A stretch of DNA of 64,000 nt, taken from Psoroptes ovis. Taxonomy: Eukaryota; Arthropoda; Arachnida; Sarcoptiformes; Psoroptidae. Under the pieces are notes generated by a model. That model saw only the letters and a program-made list of their open reading frames with translations, made no database searches and was not told the DNA's origin. Positions 1 to 12,187 of the stretch are shown in pieces. A program made the translations under genes and the position numbers. The DNA lies in assembly GCA_002943765.1 (NCBI GenBank), contig PQWQ01000008.1:1674001-1738000 (forward strand), given 5' to 3'. Within the stretch, counting starts at the first letter, position 1, and each line of letters starts with the position of its first letter.

Positions 1-1736
1 TTGCATTGAATTATGAACATGAAGAAGAATGTTTGACCAATGATTTATCAAGGAAATTGAATCAATTACGTGCTGAAAAGGTAATATTTAAATTTGATTG
101 ATTAAATGGTTTAATCATTCGATTGCTAATTCGATTTTGTTTCGAATTCCACCAAATAGGTCCAACTAGAACATACACTTGAACAAGAACAAGAAGCCCT
201 GGTAAATAAATTGATGAGAAAAATTGAAAAACTTGAAAATGAAACCATAAGCAAGCAGAATAATTTAGAACAGCTTAGAAGGGAAAAAATTGAACTAGAA
301 AATACGCTTGAACAAGAACAAGAAGCGCTGGTAAATAAATTATGGAAACGTATGGATAAATTGGAAAATGAAAAACGTGATTTATATGAAAAATTGGAAA
401 CAATCAGTGCTTCGAGTGCTGGTGGATGTTCATTGAGTAATTATTAATTTGAATGATCTGATTTGATTCGATTTGATTAATTTTTTGAAAATTTCATTCG
501 ATTTAAACAGATGACGCTTCGAATCAATCCACATCATCAGCCCAGATGACACCGGCACAATCACCTGGACCTGCTACTGGTGGTGGTGCTGGTGGACAGC
601 ATTTGCATCAGCAACCGATGAGTCCAATGAATACATCAACTGTTGCTGCTGCTGGTGGTAATGGTGGACAATCATCATCATCAATGATTTGTCAATTACG
701 TTTTAATAATAATAATAATGGTGGTGGTGGTGGTGGTAATGGCCACAGCACTTCTACAATGATGTCTAATCCAATTGTTCCGAACTCAAACAACTCCAAT
801 GTGAATGAATATCATCAAATAAAAAATAAATGTTCATGTGATCCACATCAATTGACCAGTCATGTTAAAACATTGCGTAATGAAGTAATTCAACTACGTA
901 ATCGTTTACAAATTGCCGAAAAAGAACATAATGAAAAAATGGCCATGTTAGAACGGGAAGAACGTGAACAACGTGAACAAAATATTCGTTTACAGCGTAA
1001 ACTACAAATGGAAATTGAACGTCGTGAACGTTTGTGTAGACATTTGAGGTATTTTGGAATTATTTTCAATGGATTTTGAGCTAATTGTGCCTTATCTGTT
1101 CACAGTGAATCTGAATCATCATTAGAAATTGATTTCGATGATCGTCATCTATCATCATCAGCAAATGAATCATGTTCGGCTAACTTTTTGACCAGTACAA
1201 TCGCTACAACACCATCATCGAATAATAATAATAATAATGGAAGCGGTGTTGTTGGACGTCAACGTACATTATCATCACCGGTACCGATGAATGTTGCAAT
1301 GTCACCACAATCGAAAGCACCACCATCAACACCGTTGGCAATTTCATCACCAATCGGTCATGAACAAATGATGCCAAGACCAATTAGTCCTATCAGTCGT
1401 CATAAAACGGTTTGCTGTCCCAAGTGTAGTCATTCATTTTTGGCATCAATCGGTTCATATACGAATTTATTTGCAAATTGTAATATTCAATCAACGTCAT
1501 CATCATCCATCAATCAACAACAACAACAACAATATCCACATGCATCATCATCACCAATGAATCCGTTATCATCACAGTCTTATTTTATGAATAATTCAAA
1601 TAATCCTAATCATTCATCAATGATGGCCGCTCATCATCATCATCATAATCAATCATCATTACGTTCAGCAACATCGAATGAAAATGTTACGGCAAATCAA
1701 GATAATAACAGCGTTAATCGTATGGATTCAGATTAA
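1..1736 (+). CDS. CCDC6: CCDC6-like coiled-coil protein, 3' part
   Basis: The gene enters from the left edge, so its start is outside the window. Exons read as <1-80, 160-436, 511-1048 and 1106-1736, with phases that close exactly (about 508 codons seen). The long helical core carries the CCDC6 signatures LRREKIELENTLEQEQEALV and VNKLWKRMDKLE, then LRLQRKLQMEIERRERLCRHL running across the exon 3/4 junction into SESESSLEID, as in vertebrate CCDC6. The last exon is low-complexity Ser/Pro/Asn/His and includes GRQRTLSSPVP, which matches the phosphorylated Ser/Pro tail of the family. A CPKC pair near 1418-1430 is an extra I do not know from vertebrate copies. In vertebrates CCDC6 is a phosphorylated scaffold linked to the DNA-damage response; a role here is inferred from homology only. 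Confidence 0.9.
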
Positions 1737-2155
1737 AATAATTCGATTGAAATTTTGCGACTTCGCAATCGAACGAAATGACTCGGAAGATCATAGGAAA
1801 AATCGAATGGAAAGGTGAATAATCATCGATTTGTGATATATTGGAGAATATTCGAGTAGATTAATCCAACAGTACCATACAAGAGAACCATATAAACCTT
1901 ACATTTTTCCCACCAGTTTTCGATGAATGATGGACACAATACAATACGATCTGTTGATGACACATTCTCTCTTCCAACCGTGATATTTTTCAATTTTTTT
2001 TTTACATAGAAAAATTTTTCTCTCTCTCTGATAAATGATCCCTGAAAAATTGATAATTTTTTTCTTTTTTTTTGATTGAAATAAATGATTGATTTGACTA
2101 ACATACATTTATTCATGATTTCAAAAATGAACATTCGAAAAAAAATATCGATTCA
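1737..2155. other. Convergent 3' spacer, CCDC6 / DMAC1-like
   Basis: These 419 bases lie between the stop codons of two convergent genes and should hold both 3' UTRs. T-runs at about 1990-2003 and 2060-2071 are the only marked structure. The minus-strand open frames here have no family match and are low complexity. Confidence 0.6.
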
Positions 2156-2479
2156 TCATTGACCATCATTAATCGATGATTTCGTGCTGTCTTTAACTCG
2201 TGCTGCCGGCGGATTATCAAATTCATTGAGACCAAACAATCGCAGCGTACCAAGCGTCATGACGACTGACCCTACGAAAGCCGAAGCAAAAATGGTCAAT
2301 TTATTCGTCGTCGGATTATTACGACGTTGAAATGAATAATAAATAATGTAACCGCCAACAGCGCAAAGACCACCACCACCAATCAAGCGGCATTGTAGAC
2401 AATCTTCAGGTGGTTGTTGTTGCGTTGATTGATTTGATGATGATGATTGCTGACGACGGCCAAATATACGATCTAACAT
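2156..2479 (-). CDS. DMAC1: DMAC1/TMEM261-like mitochondrial complex I assembly factor
   Basis: A single-exon 107-residue protein that begins with an ATG (CAT on the plus strand at 2477-2479). After a Gln/Ser-rich start it has the DUF4536-type signature DCLQCRLIGGGGLCAVGGY, in which a Cys-x-x-Cys-Arg pair precedes the first hydrophobic helix (about residues 32-52). A second hydrophobic helix lies at about residues 60-85. The short length, the CxxCR motif and two membrane spans fit DMAC1, an inner-membrane factor for the distal membrane arm of respiratory complex I. The symbol rests on motif recognition in a short protein, so it is less secure than the large genes. The start lies about 40 bp from a 27-bp direct repeat that may belong to its promoter. 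Confidence 0.65.
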   Translation of the reverse strand: MLDRIFGRRQQSSSSNQSTQQQPPEDCLQCRLIGGGGLCAVGGYIIYYSFQRRNNPTTNKLTIFASAFVGSVVMTLGTLRLFGLNEFDNPPAARVKDSTKSSINDGQ

Positions 2480-2516
2480 CTTGTCGAAATGTTACGAAAA
2501 TTTTGATTTTAGAAAA

Positions 2517-2600
2517 GTACTGAAAATAGTTAGCGAAAAATTTAAAACAGTCAGCGCAATTTCCATGGTTTTTGTACTGAAAATAGTTAGCGAAAAATTT
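2517..2600 (+). repeat. 27-bp direct repeat, two copies
   Basis: GTACTGAAAATAGTTAGCG and the next eight bases occur at 2517 and again at 2574, an exact 27-base match 57 bp apart. A shorter GTACAGCC word is also repeated, at about 2601 and 2731. The set lies just upstream of the DMAC1-like start. Confidence 0.8.
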
Positions 2601-3020
2601 TGTACAGCCAAAGGCTACTCGATTTTGAATCAGCTGAATATTTATCAGGTGTTTCGAAAAATTATCGATAGGATTTCTAAAGTGTCGATACAATCGATTT
2701 TAATCAAATTTCAGACCGGCGCGGGTTTTTGTACAGCCCCCGGGTATTCAAATGAATTAGGCGTTAAATTTTATTGATTTTGTAATTAATTTTATTTTAA
2801 TTAAAATTAATCAATTCTTAAAATAACAATTAATAAGAAAAAATGGAAAAGGTTATAAATTTTTCGTTGATTTTCTTCAAAATCGGTCCAATTGTTGCGA
2901 ATGAGGAATCGATGCCTAAATTGATGTGATGGTTCCAAGAGTTTTTAAATACTTTACAATAATGCAATCTTAAATGCAGCGTTTCCCTTTAGACTTCATT
3001 GATATGATTGCTTATCAAAT

Positions 3021-3126
3021 TTGATTTTTCAGAAAAAAGATGGCAATGTATAGCCTTTGATTTTTTTGAAAAAATTGCCAGTCTATTGCCTTTGATTTTT
3101 CTGAAAAAATGATGGCAATGTATATA
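3021..3126 (+). repeat. Diverged tandem repeat, about 35 bp x 3
   Basis: Three successive, imperfect units each begin TTGATTTTT, continue with a GAAAAAA run, and the first and third end GATGGCAATGTATA. No coding meaning is seen. Confidence 0.7.
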
Positions 3127-3558
3127 CAATGTTTAAAGAATCTTTAAAGAAAAAATGTGATTTGAAAAAAAAATTTCGAGTCGTCCTTTGTGAACGGGAC
3201 CACAAAAATTTTGATAATGAAAAATTTGAATTTTTTTCAGTTATTTATTTTTACAAAAATTTCAAATTTTTTTATTTGAAAAATAAATAAATAAATAAAT
3301 TTTTTCATTAAAAATATTTTAAACAATCAATAAAAATCATTAGACATTGTTGGTGGTGGTGGTGGTGATGGTTGATGGTGATGAGATATTCAAATGAATT
3401 TTTGATGAAATCAAATCAATGAATGAACAAGTAAACAAATAATTAAAATCAGGTGATTTGCTTTCGCTCAAGAAAATGAACAAAGATGATAATAAATGGA
3501 TGGTGGATGAATGATGATCATTATAAGAAAACAATGGTGAAATCAGTGAAAATTCGGA

Positions 3559-6500
3559 TCAAATTTTAGTGTTTGAATTTGTACTCGGATACAGGCGAAT
3601 GACGCTCGAATGTGAAACGGCACTGGAAGGATCACGTTCTTCCTGGGAAAATGAATAACCATGCAGTACATCACGTTCGACATCATTTTTCGTTTTACGA
3701 CGATTAATACGTTCAATATCAGTGGTTGTGACCGCTTGTTGTTGTTGTTGATCTTCATTCGATAATGTTTGTGGTATATCACGACATGCTGGCAAGAAAT
3801 TATTGATCAATAAGCGGGCACGTTCACTAATCGATATTTGTTGCCGTTGTTGTTCTTGCAGGCGGATTTCTTTCAACAGCTCCAACTCGATAATACGATC
3901 AGCCAAAGATTTGAAACAGGTACGTGTAACTAATTTAACGATAATATCGATTAGCAGCGCCACAAACGGTATAACGGCCAAGCCAAGCCAAAATATACTG
4001 GTTGAAAATATGATACGATCAATATTCGATATATCGGCACCGATAGGTAATGTTGGCCATGCACGACTATAAACAATAAGAAATAGAAACCATGATATGA
4101 TTGAACCCCATATGGCTAAATGGGTTGGCAGTGTCCAACAATTGGTTTCGAGCGCCGCTTTCAAACAAACAGTAATGACCACATATGTGTATAGGATGTT
4201 ACCGAAACAAAGATAACCACCATCAGAGCGGCCATTTTGCCATAGAGCATCATGACTAACCGTAGCATATGTAAGCCAAAATAATACTAATGAATGCCAG
4301 ATGGCCGAAGCGATCCAAAACCAAAACAGCTTAATACTAAATATGTTCGATTGATCACGATATAGTTCAGGATTTTCGAGCATAACTTTATCCGAACAAA
4401 TACGATCAAATAGACCGATGACAAGCGGCGGACCGGCAGTAAATATTACATTATAAAGCCCAATTGACCAACGTTCGAATACGGCTTGACCCGACCATGC
4501 GGATACCGAAGCGAACCAAAGCTCAATGACGTATAATGCAATATTCTTATAGAATGAATATAAAATAAGCTTACAAACACGTGAAAATGACCATGAACCA
4601 TGTACTAGTAATAGCCTTGATAAGAATCGAAATTGTGCAATAGCATAATCGGATGAATGAACAGCTTGTAGACCTGGTCAAAATTGATGGTAAAAAAAAT
4701 GATTAAAACCAAGAATTAGCGGCTATTTCAACATACCTTCTTGACCCGATATACCGACACCAACATTGGCCGCTCTTATCATCGCAACATCATTAGCACC
4801 ATCACCAATGGCCAGCGTTATCGAACTAGTCGAATGTTTAACAGCATCAACAATTTCAGCTTTTTGTGCTGGTGATACACGACAACAAATGACCGAACGA
4901 CATTTAAGGGCTATAGCCATAAATAATGGTAGTAGTTGAGGCTGTAAACAAAACCCAAGGGGTTTCGAATCAATGATAATGGTAAAATCGTTCGAATGTT
5001 TTTGTAGTTTTTCATCAGCCGCCAACAATGATTGTCGACATTGTTCAATTTGATCATCTTTGATGATATGATATGAATCGAGTTGTTGAATATTTCGCAA
5101 CAAACGACAACTATAAGCTATGTTTGTAGCCGTTTCAAGCTTATCACCTGTGAGCATCCAAATATTGATACCGGCACGCATCAATGTTTCAATCGTTTCG
5201 GGTACACCATCTTGTAGTTTATCTTCAATGGCCGTAGCCCCAAGCAGTGTAAGATCATTTTCAATTTCAGACATTAGCTCTTCCAGCAAGCGATCACGTT
5301 CAGATTTACCATCATTATGATGATGACCAGTCATTGATGACAGCGATAATACGGCATCATTATATCTTCGTGACCAATCATCATAAACATGGTCATCGAT
5401 TTCTTTATAAGCACAACACAGCGTTCGGAGGCCATTCACAGCGAATATCGATAGATTAATCGATGTTTGTTCAAATTCCCCTCGGGATTTGGCCGATAAT
5501 CGCCGTTCGATAATCGAATCAGCACCTTTGGTATAGATTTTAATACGTTTATCCGTAGTGGTTCGAATTATCGTCGACATACGTTTACGATCTGAATTGA
5601 ATGGAAGAATATTGAGGACTTCGAACCTATTTGGATGAAACAAATCTATTAGAATCGAATTAATCAAATTTAAATCGGTCAAATTACTTTTCAATCTTGC
5701 CCATAGCATCAATGATAACTTTGGCCGGAGTACGTTGCAGAAATTCGAATCCAATTTTTTGGGCACCTTTGACCAGTGCCGCTTCATCAGGGCTTGATGC
5801 TTGGTATACGAATTTACGTTGTTGTTGGTGATTGTGACTATTACTGCTGTTAGCACTGTTGGTATTCTTATCATTACTGATTGGCTCCGGTATAACCGTA
5901 TGGCAAACAGCCAAAAGGGTTAAGAATTCATAAACAATTTCATGGCCTTCAGCTTGATCATGGATAATTTGTAATAATTCGGAGAAATTTTCTTCATTAT
6001 AAATACGGCCATTTATGGAACATTTCTTAAATTTCATAACATTTTTGGTCATTGTACCGGTTTTATCCGACAAAATATATCGAACTTGCCCGAGTTCTTC
6101 ATTGAGGTTCGATGTACGAGCCATAGCCGGTGTATCGGTTTGATCACAATACATTTCCAAATCATTATTAATGAAATGTGCTTGAATAAATCGTACCATT
6201 TCCAGTGTTACTTGTAATGATATCGGTATAAGATTATTGTAGAGGATTATAAAGGTCAAGAGGATCAAAAAGAAATTGGCCGTAACCTGGGATTGTAGTT
6301 CGGCAATGTACCAATGTGTTTGATTCTGGCGGGTCCAAATGATCGAACATATTGCCGATATCAGGCAAATAATGATTAAAATACCGAGTAGAGCCAATAT
6401 TTGTTTATTGGTCATAATTTCAACATTCGATTGTTTAAGAATGGATTTTTTCAACGAATTCATCATCAGCTTGGTTTCATGGCCAGTATATATTACACAA

Positions 6501-8667
6501 CCAATACACCAATCAGTATTACGTAGTTTTGCACCACGTAATAAAATGTTTTCCGAGCTGATTGGATATTGTTTAACAGGCGTATGACTATCAGCTGATC
6601 GTAGAATTAATTTCCCCGTAAATTCATATAGTTCTTTATTCGGTAAATCACATTGAATTTGTGATGAAAGAGCTTTCAGCTGTTGACGATTCAATTTGCG
6701 TTTTTCAATTTCATTTTCATTTGTGGAAGATTGATTCAATGATTGTGACTGAGACTGTGGCTGCTGCTTCGTAATCAATAATCCATCCGTAACTTGAATC
6801 GATGACCGAGATTTAAGATTAGTTTCACCATCCAAATTGGCCGTTTCAACATAACAAATACCGTTCGGCTCGGATGAGGTCAGTATGACCAAATCACTGG
6901 GGAAAAATTGACCTTTACGAATTCGAACCAAATCCCCAACTCGTAAATCTTTCCATTTTGTACGGCAAAAATCAGCTGATTTTCGTTGAAATATTTCCGT
7001 TTGACTATGGTTCACTTTATGGTCAGCATTATGACGTTTAAGATCTTCGAATATTTCTTTGATTGCCGATACGACCAATATGAATATCAAAGGTACTAAG
7101 GTTGTATAACGGCCAGTAGGCGATACATTTGGGATTTGTTGCATTAAAGCAATGAACAAAAAGAATATGTTGGCATATTTACGAAATTGTTCGAACAAAA
7201 ATTTCGGTACAAAGGTTATGAGGTTATATTTTGCCGTAGCTATTGAATTATCGACATATTTTGTTTGTAGCTGGTCATTTGGATCGCCGCCACCGCCACC
7301 ATCCAGTGCATTGTGACCACCGCCATCCAGTGCATTGTGACCGCTGCCACCACCGACTTCGACTAAACGATAACTGTGTTGAGCAACTGAATGGCGTCGT
7401 AAAAATCTTGTCCAACTGGATCCTTGTCGGCGACGATTATGGCCAAGACTTTGATCACTTTGATTCAACAAATTCATATCACTTCTTGATGATAATTGAC
7501 GTATTGGTGTATTGTTGATGGTGGTCACCGGTGGTGGCGGAGTCGTCGATGTTATCGTTGTCGATGTTGTTGTATCGATCGTATCGATATTCGGTATATC
7601 ACTGATATTACTAAATCTTCGTAATTCAATGGTCGGTGGCATAGATTTGCTGAATTGGTGGCCGTTTTTGGCCGTTTTAGATGTCGTCGAAGTCCTCGAA
7701 GTTGCCGATGATGCTGATGACGAAGCTGATGACCGGATAGATCGTAATATCTTCGGTGATAATGTCGTCGTTTTCGATGGTGTTTCCGATGTTTTACCGC
7801 CTATTTTGCTCGATGATAATTGATTATATCGATTATTTTCGATGGTAAATATTTGATTATTATTTAATTCTGGTTCTGATTGTTGTTGTTGTTGATGATG
7901 ATAATCAATCAATTTACATTGATTATGATTATTACTATTGAATATTATTGAATTAATCGAATCAATCGTATTCGATTGTCTTTGTTGTTTTAGATCGTTT
8001 ATGATTGGTAAATCTTCGTTGAATCTTGGAATCGCCGATTCATTCGATAAATCTGTGAATTATGGAATTAAATAAATACGAGAAAATTAATTGAAAATTC
8101 AATTAAAATCAGTTAAATTAGATCAAAATTTAATTCAATTTGAATGAATCGAATCAAATTTAATTCAATTTCCAAGTAAAAACACACATTCGAAATCACC
8201 AGAAATCAATGAAAATCAACAGAAATCAATTGATATTTACACCAATTGAATCTATGATATACTCAAATTGAAATATCGACAAATACACAGACAATCGATT
8301 AATGATATCAATGTTATCATTGATAATGACAAAGCTTAAAATTATAAATAAATAAATATCATCAATCAATTGCAATTTGGATGTATTGCACACATGGTAA
8401 TCGTTTGCACTATGGCAATTATCACTGTCTTGGGCTATTAATGATATCATATCATTGATTTATAAATAAATCAATTGAAATATGAATGAGTAAATAAACA
8501 AATCAATAATCGAAAATTAATTCGATTTCAATCGAATCAATTCAAAGACTATTGTTTAATTGAAATTATTAAATAATAAGCAAACCTTCAACTATGATAT
8601 TCGAAGATGCTTCTCCAGCAGATGATGGCCGCCGGCACCACTGTTGCTGTTGTTGTCGATTATACAT
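3559..8667 (-). CDS. ATP8A: P4-ATPase phospholipid flippase, ATP8A class
   Basis: Four exons: 8586-8667 (ATG at 8667), 5688-8052, 4737-5626 and 3559-4673. Phases close exactly and give about 1483 residues, longer than the usual 1150 because roughly 280 Ser/Thr/Asn/Gly-rich residues precede the conserved start TAKYNLITFVPKFLFEQFRK. The order of motifs is that of P4 flippases: LDGETNLK (about 6815-6838), PISLQ in the fourth membrane span (about 6205-6235), the phosphorylation loop DKTGT (about 6055-6072), SSPDEAALVKGA, TGDKLETA (about 5130-5155) and GDGANDVAMI (about 4783-4810). Ten hydrophobic spans are expected, the last six in the final exon. ISPTGRYTTLVPL-like and KEIFEDLKRH segments match ATP8A rather than ATP8B, ATP9, ATP10 or ATP11. 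The family moves phosphatidylserine and phosphatidylethanolamine to the cytosolic leaflet with a CDC50 partner. Oddities: DKTGTMT instead of the usual DKTGTLT, and a perfect duplication of GGGHNALD. Confidence 0.93.
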
Positions 8668-8849
8668 GATTCTTTGAATTTGAAATTGAATAATTGAAAT
8701 TGCAGGCAAACAATTGAATTGCAATTGTGGACGATTGATTGAATCAAGGTGTTCAATATGAAGACATTTATATACAATGAGCGTAGGCGATGATAATGAT
8801 GATGATTAAAGTTTCAATGTTACAAATGACAAGTATTTCGAACAAAATA

Positions 8850-8889
8850 ATTTATGACAGGTAGGTAAATCTATTTACCTGTCATAAAT
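8850..8889. repeat. Perfect 14-bp inverted repeat
   Basis: ATTTATGACAGGTA at 8850-8863 is the exact reverse complement of 8876-8889, with a 12-base loop. It lies about 185 bp upstream of the flippase start codon. Confidence 0.9.
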
Positions 8890-10570
8890 GAATACCTGTT
8901 CAGTCAATACAGTCATAGGTACACCTGATCAGTTGCTACTGAATCGAAGAGACATCAAACTATAGTCTTTGTAAAAGTCACATTAAGACATCAAGACACA
9001 GTGAATTACAATTAATTTGGACACGAAAAACACAAAGGAAAAATTTCACAGATTTCGTGACGATATTTTTGATTAATTCGGTTCTCCGGAACCATGATCA
9101 CTTTGGTATCATATTAAGTCATTGGCGGATGACCATGGACATGGGTAATTCATCGATGATGATCATGAAATTCCCTGGAATTTTGTCAAACCAAAACTAA
9201 TCAAAATTCGTTGATTCTTTGATTCGAATCTGCTCAATTTACATCGAGCAATCAGGTAAATACACATAAATAAACAAACACAAATCAACATAATTGTAAA
9301 TAATGCACACGAGCAACGAATACACACACCCGAATAATAATTGTCAATTTTATATGAGATTATAATGACGTTTAATAAATATGAAAATGTCAAAAAACGT
9401 TGATATGAGCGATTAATAAATATCAAGCAAATGGTTTTGAATGTAAATATTCCATTTAGTTGATTATTATCACTATTTGAGTTATTATTATTATTAATCA
9501 GTGTAAATGGATTCACAATGAATCGAAGATTCTGAAGATAATTCACCAGTTCAAAAAAACAATGAAAAATATTTCAAATCAAAGATAAACAAACAAGTCA
9601 CAAATACAAATATACGGAAAGATATTTAAATTATTAAATAAGTAAAAACCAGGTGAAATTCATTGAATATGAATGAGATTTGCATTTCGAATATGAATTC
9701 TGGGAGTTAAACATTGAAACATTTGAATGGACAATAAAGTTTTGAAATATTGCAACATATTTCAGAATAATTGATGATTAACATTGTAAACATTTGCGTG
9801 TGTTGGTTGATTTCGTTGGTTGGTTGATTGATGGACACACCTGTCCATTAATTTCAATCAAATGTCATTGAATATAAGGAGAAGAATAATAACTGTGTAC
9901 ATATTGTTCATAAAGAAATAAATAAATAAATGAATGAACACGAATAAAAACGTTATAACAGTTATAAACAATATAATCAAATGATTATAACTAATGATGA
10001 TAATAATAATAATAATAATTATGGATCAATGAATAATAATGTTAATCAATCCAATAATCAACGATAATCATAAGATTCAATTCGATTTTAATGCCAATCA
10101 ATGATCAATGATTGATTCAATTGATTGATCGAAATCAATTGATTCGAATCGCATCGATTGATATGAATTGATTCGATGATCAAAGATCGATGGTCATGTG
10201 ATCATATGTGAGAGGCTTCTCAATGAAGACCCTTATGAAGAATTCTTTGAACAATGAATTTATGTTCAAGAATTTTTCTAAATTCTTGGAAAATTCCTCG
10301 ATTATTATCATCGTCGATGATAATAATCGACATGAATATAAACAAATACATGAATATTTAATCAATAATATGAACACACAATCATCATTGTGCGTATATT
10401 CATAATCATAAATAATGTAAACAAACACACGAAATACACGAGATTCATGGCCGTATATATATCATATATATCATGGTACACATTGAGTAATGACAACAAT
10501 ATGATATCTATGGTAAATCGTTACCGTACCAAGTTTACCTGGATCATCGATCAATAAATTCATATTACTA

Positions 10571-10651
10571 TTAGGCTGTCCGAAAAGTTCATTCTGCTTA
10601 TTCAATAGAGTTGTTAGATGAGAATCGGCCAGAACTTTTTGGACAACCTAA
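10571..10651 (-). mobile_element. Palindromic mini-element copy 1 (type B)
   Basis: Ends read TTAGGCTGTCCGAAAAGTT and ACTTTTTGGACAACCTAA. A TA precedes the left end; the right side has TT, so the target duplication has decayed there. The core resembles copies 6-9 and matches copy 9 in orientation. There is no room for a transposase, so it is a non-autonomous MITE-like unit. Confidence 0.85.
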
Positions 10652-10843
10652 TTTCTGTAAATACGAATACGAGAGGTATGAATGGTATTTGAATTCATTA
10701 ACTTTTTCTTAAATTATTCAAAGAAAAATTGATTTTCTTTCGATTGTTATTCGTTTAAATAAAAGTTTTTCTTCAATATCATTGCCATAGTAAACGAATG
10801 GTGATGATGATCATCGTAATGGATCATATCATTGTAATGATGA

Positions 10844-10863
10844 TCGGCCGCCGTAGCGGCCGA
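10844..10863. repeat. GC-rich hairpin
   Basis: TCGGCCGC and GCGGCCGA are perfect 8-bp arms around the loop CGTA. The hairpin stands out from its AT-rich surroundings. Confidence 0.85.
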
Positions 10864-11810
10864 CAACATTATCGATGACATAGATTCTTACACCGGGGCT
10901 CGATACTAGGCAACAACAGCAACTGCAACAACTGGAACAACCAAAACAGCAAAAACAACTGAACCAATGGCAACAATACCGGCAAACACCGGGTACCTCT
11001 GCGAATTCGACAAAGTTTCTTCGGAATTTCTTGGAAATTTCGCAAAGTTTCTTACGAAATTCTTGAGGAATCGACTCAAGACGAATGATTGATTGATTCA
11101 GTTGATGATCATCATGAGTAAATTGAATGAGAGAATATCATTTGTTTGTTTGTTTTCTTTGGGTAGTTTTGTCTTAATTAAATCAAAGAATTCTTGCTTA
11201 TTGTTTACCTAAGACAAATAATAACAATGACAATGATAAGAATATTTGATTTTCGAATGTTTATGCTTAATCAAAAATCTACTCGGGCTAATATTTACCT
11301 TCTTATTAATGGTTGTTTGGATCATTTTGATCGAATGAAGATGATTGAAATGATCAAGAAAATCGCTGAAATCAGCTGGCAGTTCGCTGGTGGTGGTGGA
11401 CTCAATTCATGAGTTTGATGTTCGAGTAAAATCACAATTAAAATTGATTAAAAACAATTAAATAATGAATTAAATCTTCAAATTTTGAGTCAAATCAAAG
11501 GATTGAATGATTGATGAATCTTTGGACATTTTTTTGGTTTGTTTTCAGTGCAAAAACTTGACAAAACAATTGATTATTGCCTTCCGAATGTCGAATGATT
11601 TGGCAAATTAATTAGTTCATTTGGTTAATTAATTAATTAAAAATTTAATTAAAAACAGTTCAAAATTAATTAAAAACAATTCAAAGATTTTTTTGGGCTA
11701 ATTTTTCAAATAAAAACAAATGTAAACAAATAAATTTTTTGGGTTCAATTTTTTTCTTTTTCTAAAATGGTTTGTTCATAAAGAACGTTTTGAAATAATT
11801 TTTGCCCAAA

Positions 11811-11915
11811 TAACAGTTGACAACGTGATAATCACGTTGTAGCTTTTTGCCTTAAAATTGTTTATGCCCGTGACTGGCACGGGCATTTTCTATAGAAAAT
11901 TGTTAGATGGCGACA
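11811..11915 (-). repeat. Two-hairpin dispersed element, copy 1
   Basis: Read on the minus strand, the order is GTCGCCA, then hairpin 1 with perfect arms ATGCCCGTG/CACGGGCAT (11864-11886), a spacer with GGCAAAAAGCT, then hairpin 2, a 21-bp palindrome ACAACGTGAT-x-ATCACGTTGT (11820-11840). The order and spacing match copies near 31.9 kb and 62.1 kb. It lies about 270 bp upstream of the SWIM gene start. Confidence 0.75.
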
Positions 11916-12187
11916 GCCACAATGATGATTATTGTTGTTTGCTCTGACTGTTTAATGGCTCTGACAAAATTTCTAAATCAACACAACCATAAAATGAATC
12001 GACCAACAACTGTTAAAATAGTCGTTTTGAAAAAAAAACCCGCACTAACATTCGATTCGATCAATCGCGTGTTTCCACATTCTGTGTGTGTCAAACACAT
12101 TGAAATCGTTCGATTTTCGAATTCTGAATATTTTTGCTTAAAATCATCCGAGAAAGTCTTAAATTTGTCCAAATTTCTCCGCGAAAA

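Larger units (their letters stand above)
2480..3558. other. Spacer between DMAC1-like and ATP8A genes
   Basis: About 1.1 kb without a supported gene. It holds the presumed DMAC1-like promoter on the left and the ATP8A 3' UTR on the right. Two small repeat sets (2517-2600 and 3021-3126) and a GGT-rich microsatellite at about 3350-3368 are visible. The reading frame at 2481-2777 is built from the local repeats and is not supported as a gene. Confidence 0.6.
8668..12187. other. Divergent spacer, ATP8A / SWIM gene
   Basis: About 3.5 kb with no supported gene between two divergently oriented starts. It contains a 14-bp hairpin (8850-8889), one palindromic mini-element (10571-10651), a GC-rich hairpin (10844-10863), a CAA-rich stretch (about 10910-10985), and one copy of the two-hairpin element (about 11811-11915). 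The rest is AT-rich. Open frames here, such as 9163-9546 on the minus strand, lack an ATG or any family feature. Confidence 0.6.

Noticed and set aside
2481..2777. 98-codon plus-strand frame upstream of the DMAC1-like gene
   Set aside because: It lacks an ATG start with context, consists mainly of the local direct repeat, and has no match.
9163..9546. 127-codon minus-strand open frame with a hydrophobic stretch
   Set aside because: It begins with GTG rather than ATG, is AT-rich, and shows no family motif or splice support.
11017..11075. TTC/GAA-rich stretch resembling a heat-shock element
   Set aside because: The TTC and GAA triplets do not keep the required 2-base spacing over three units, so it does not meet the consensus.
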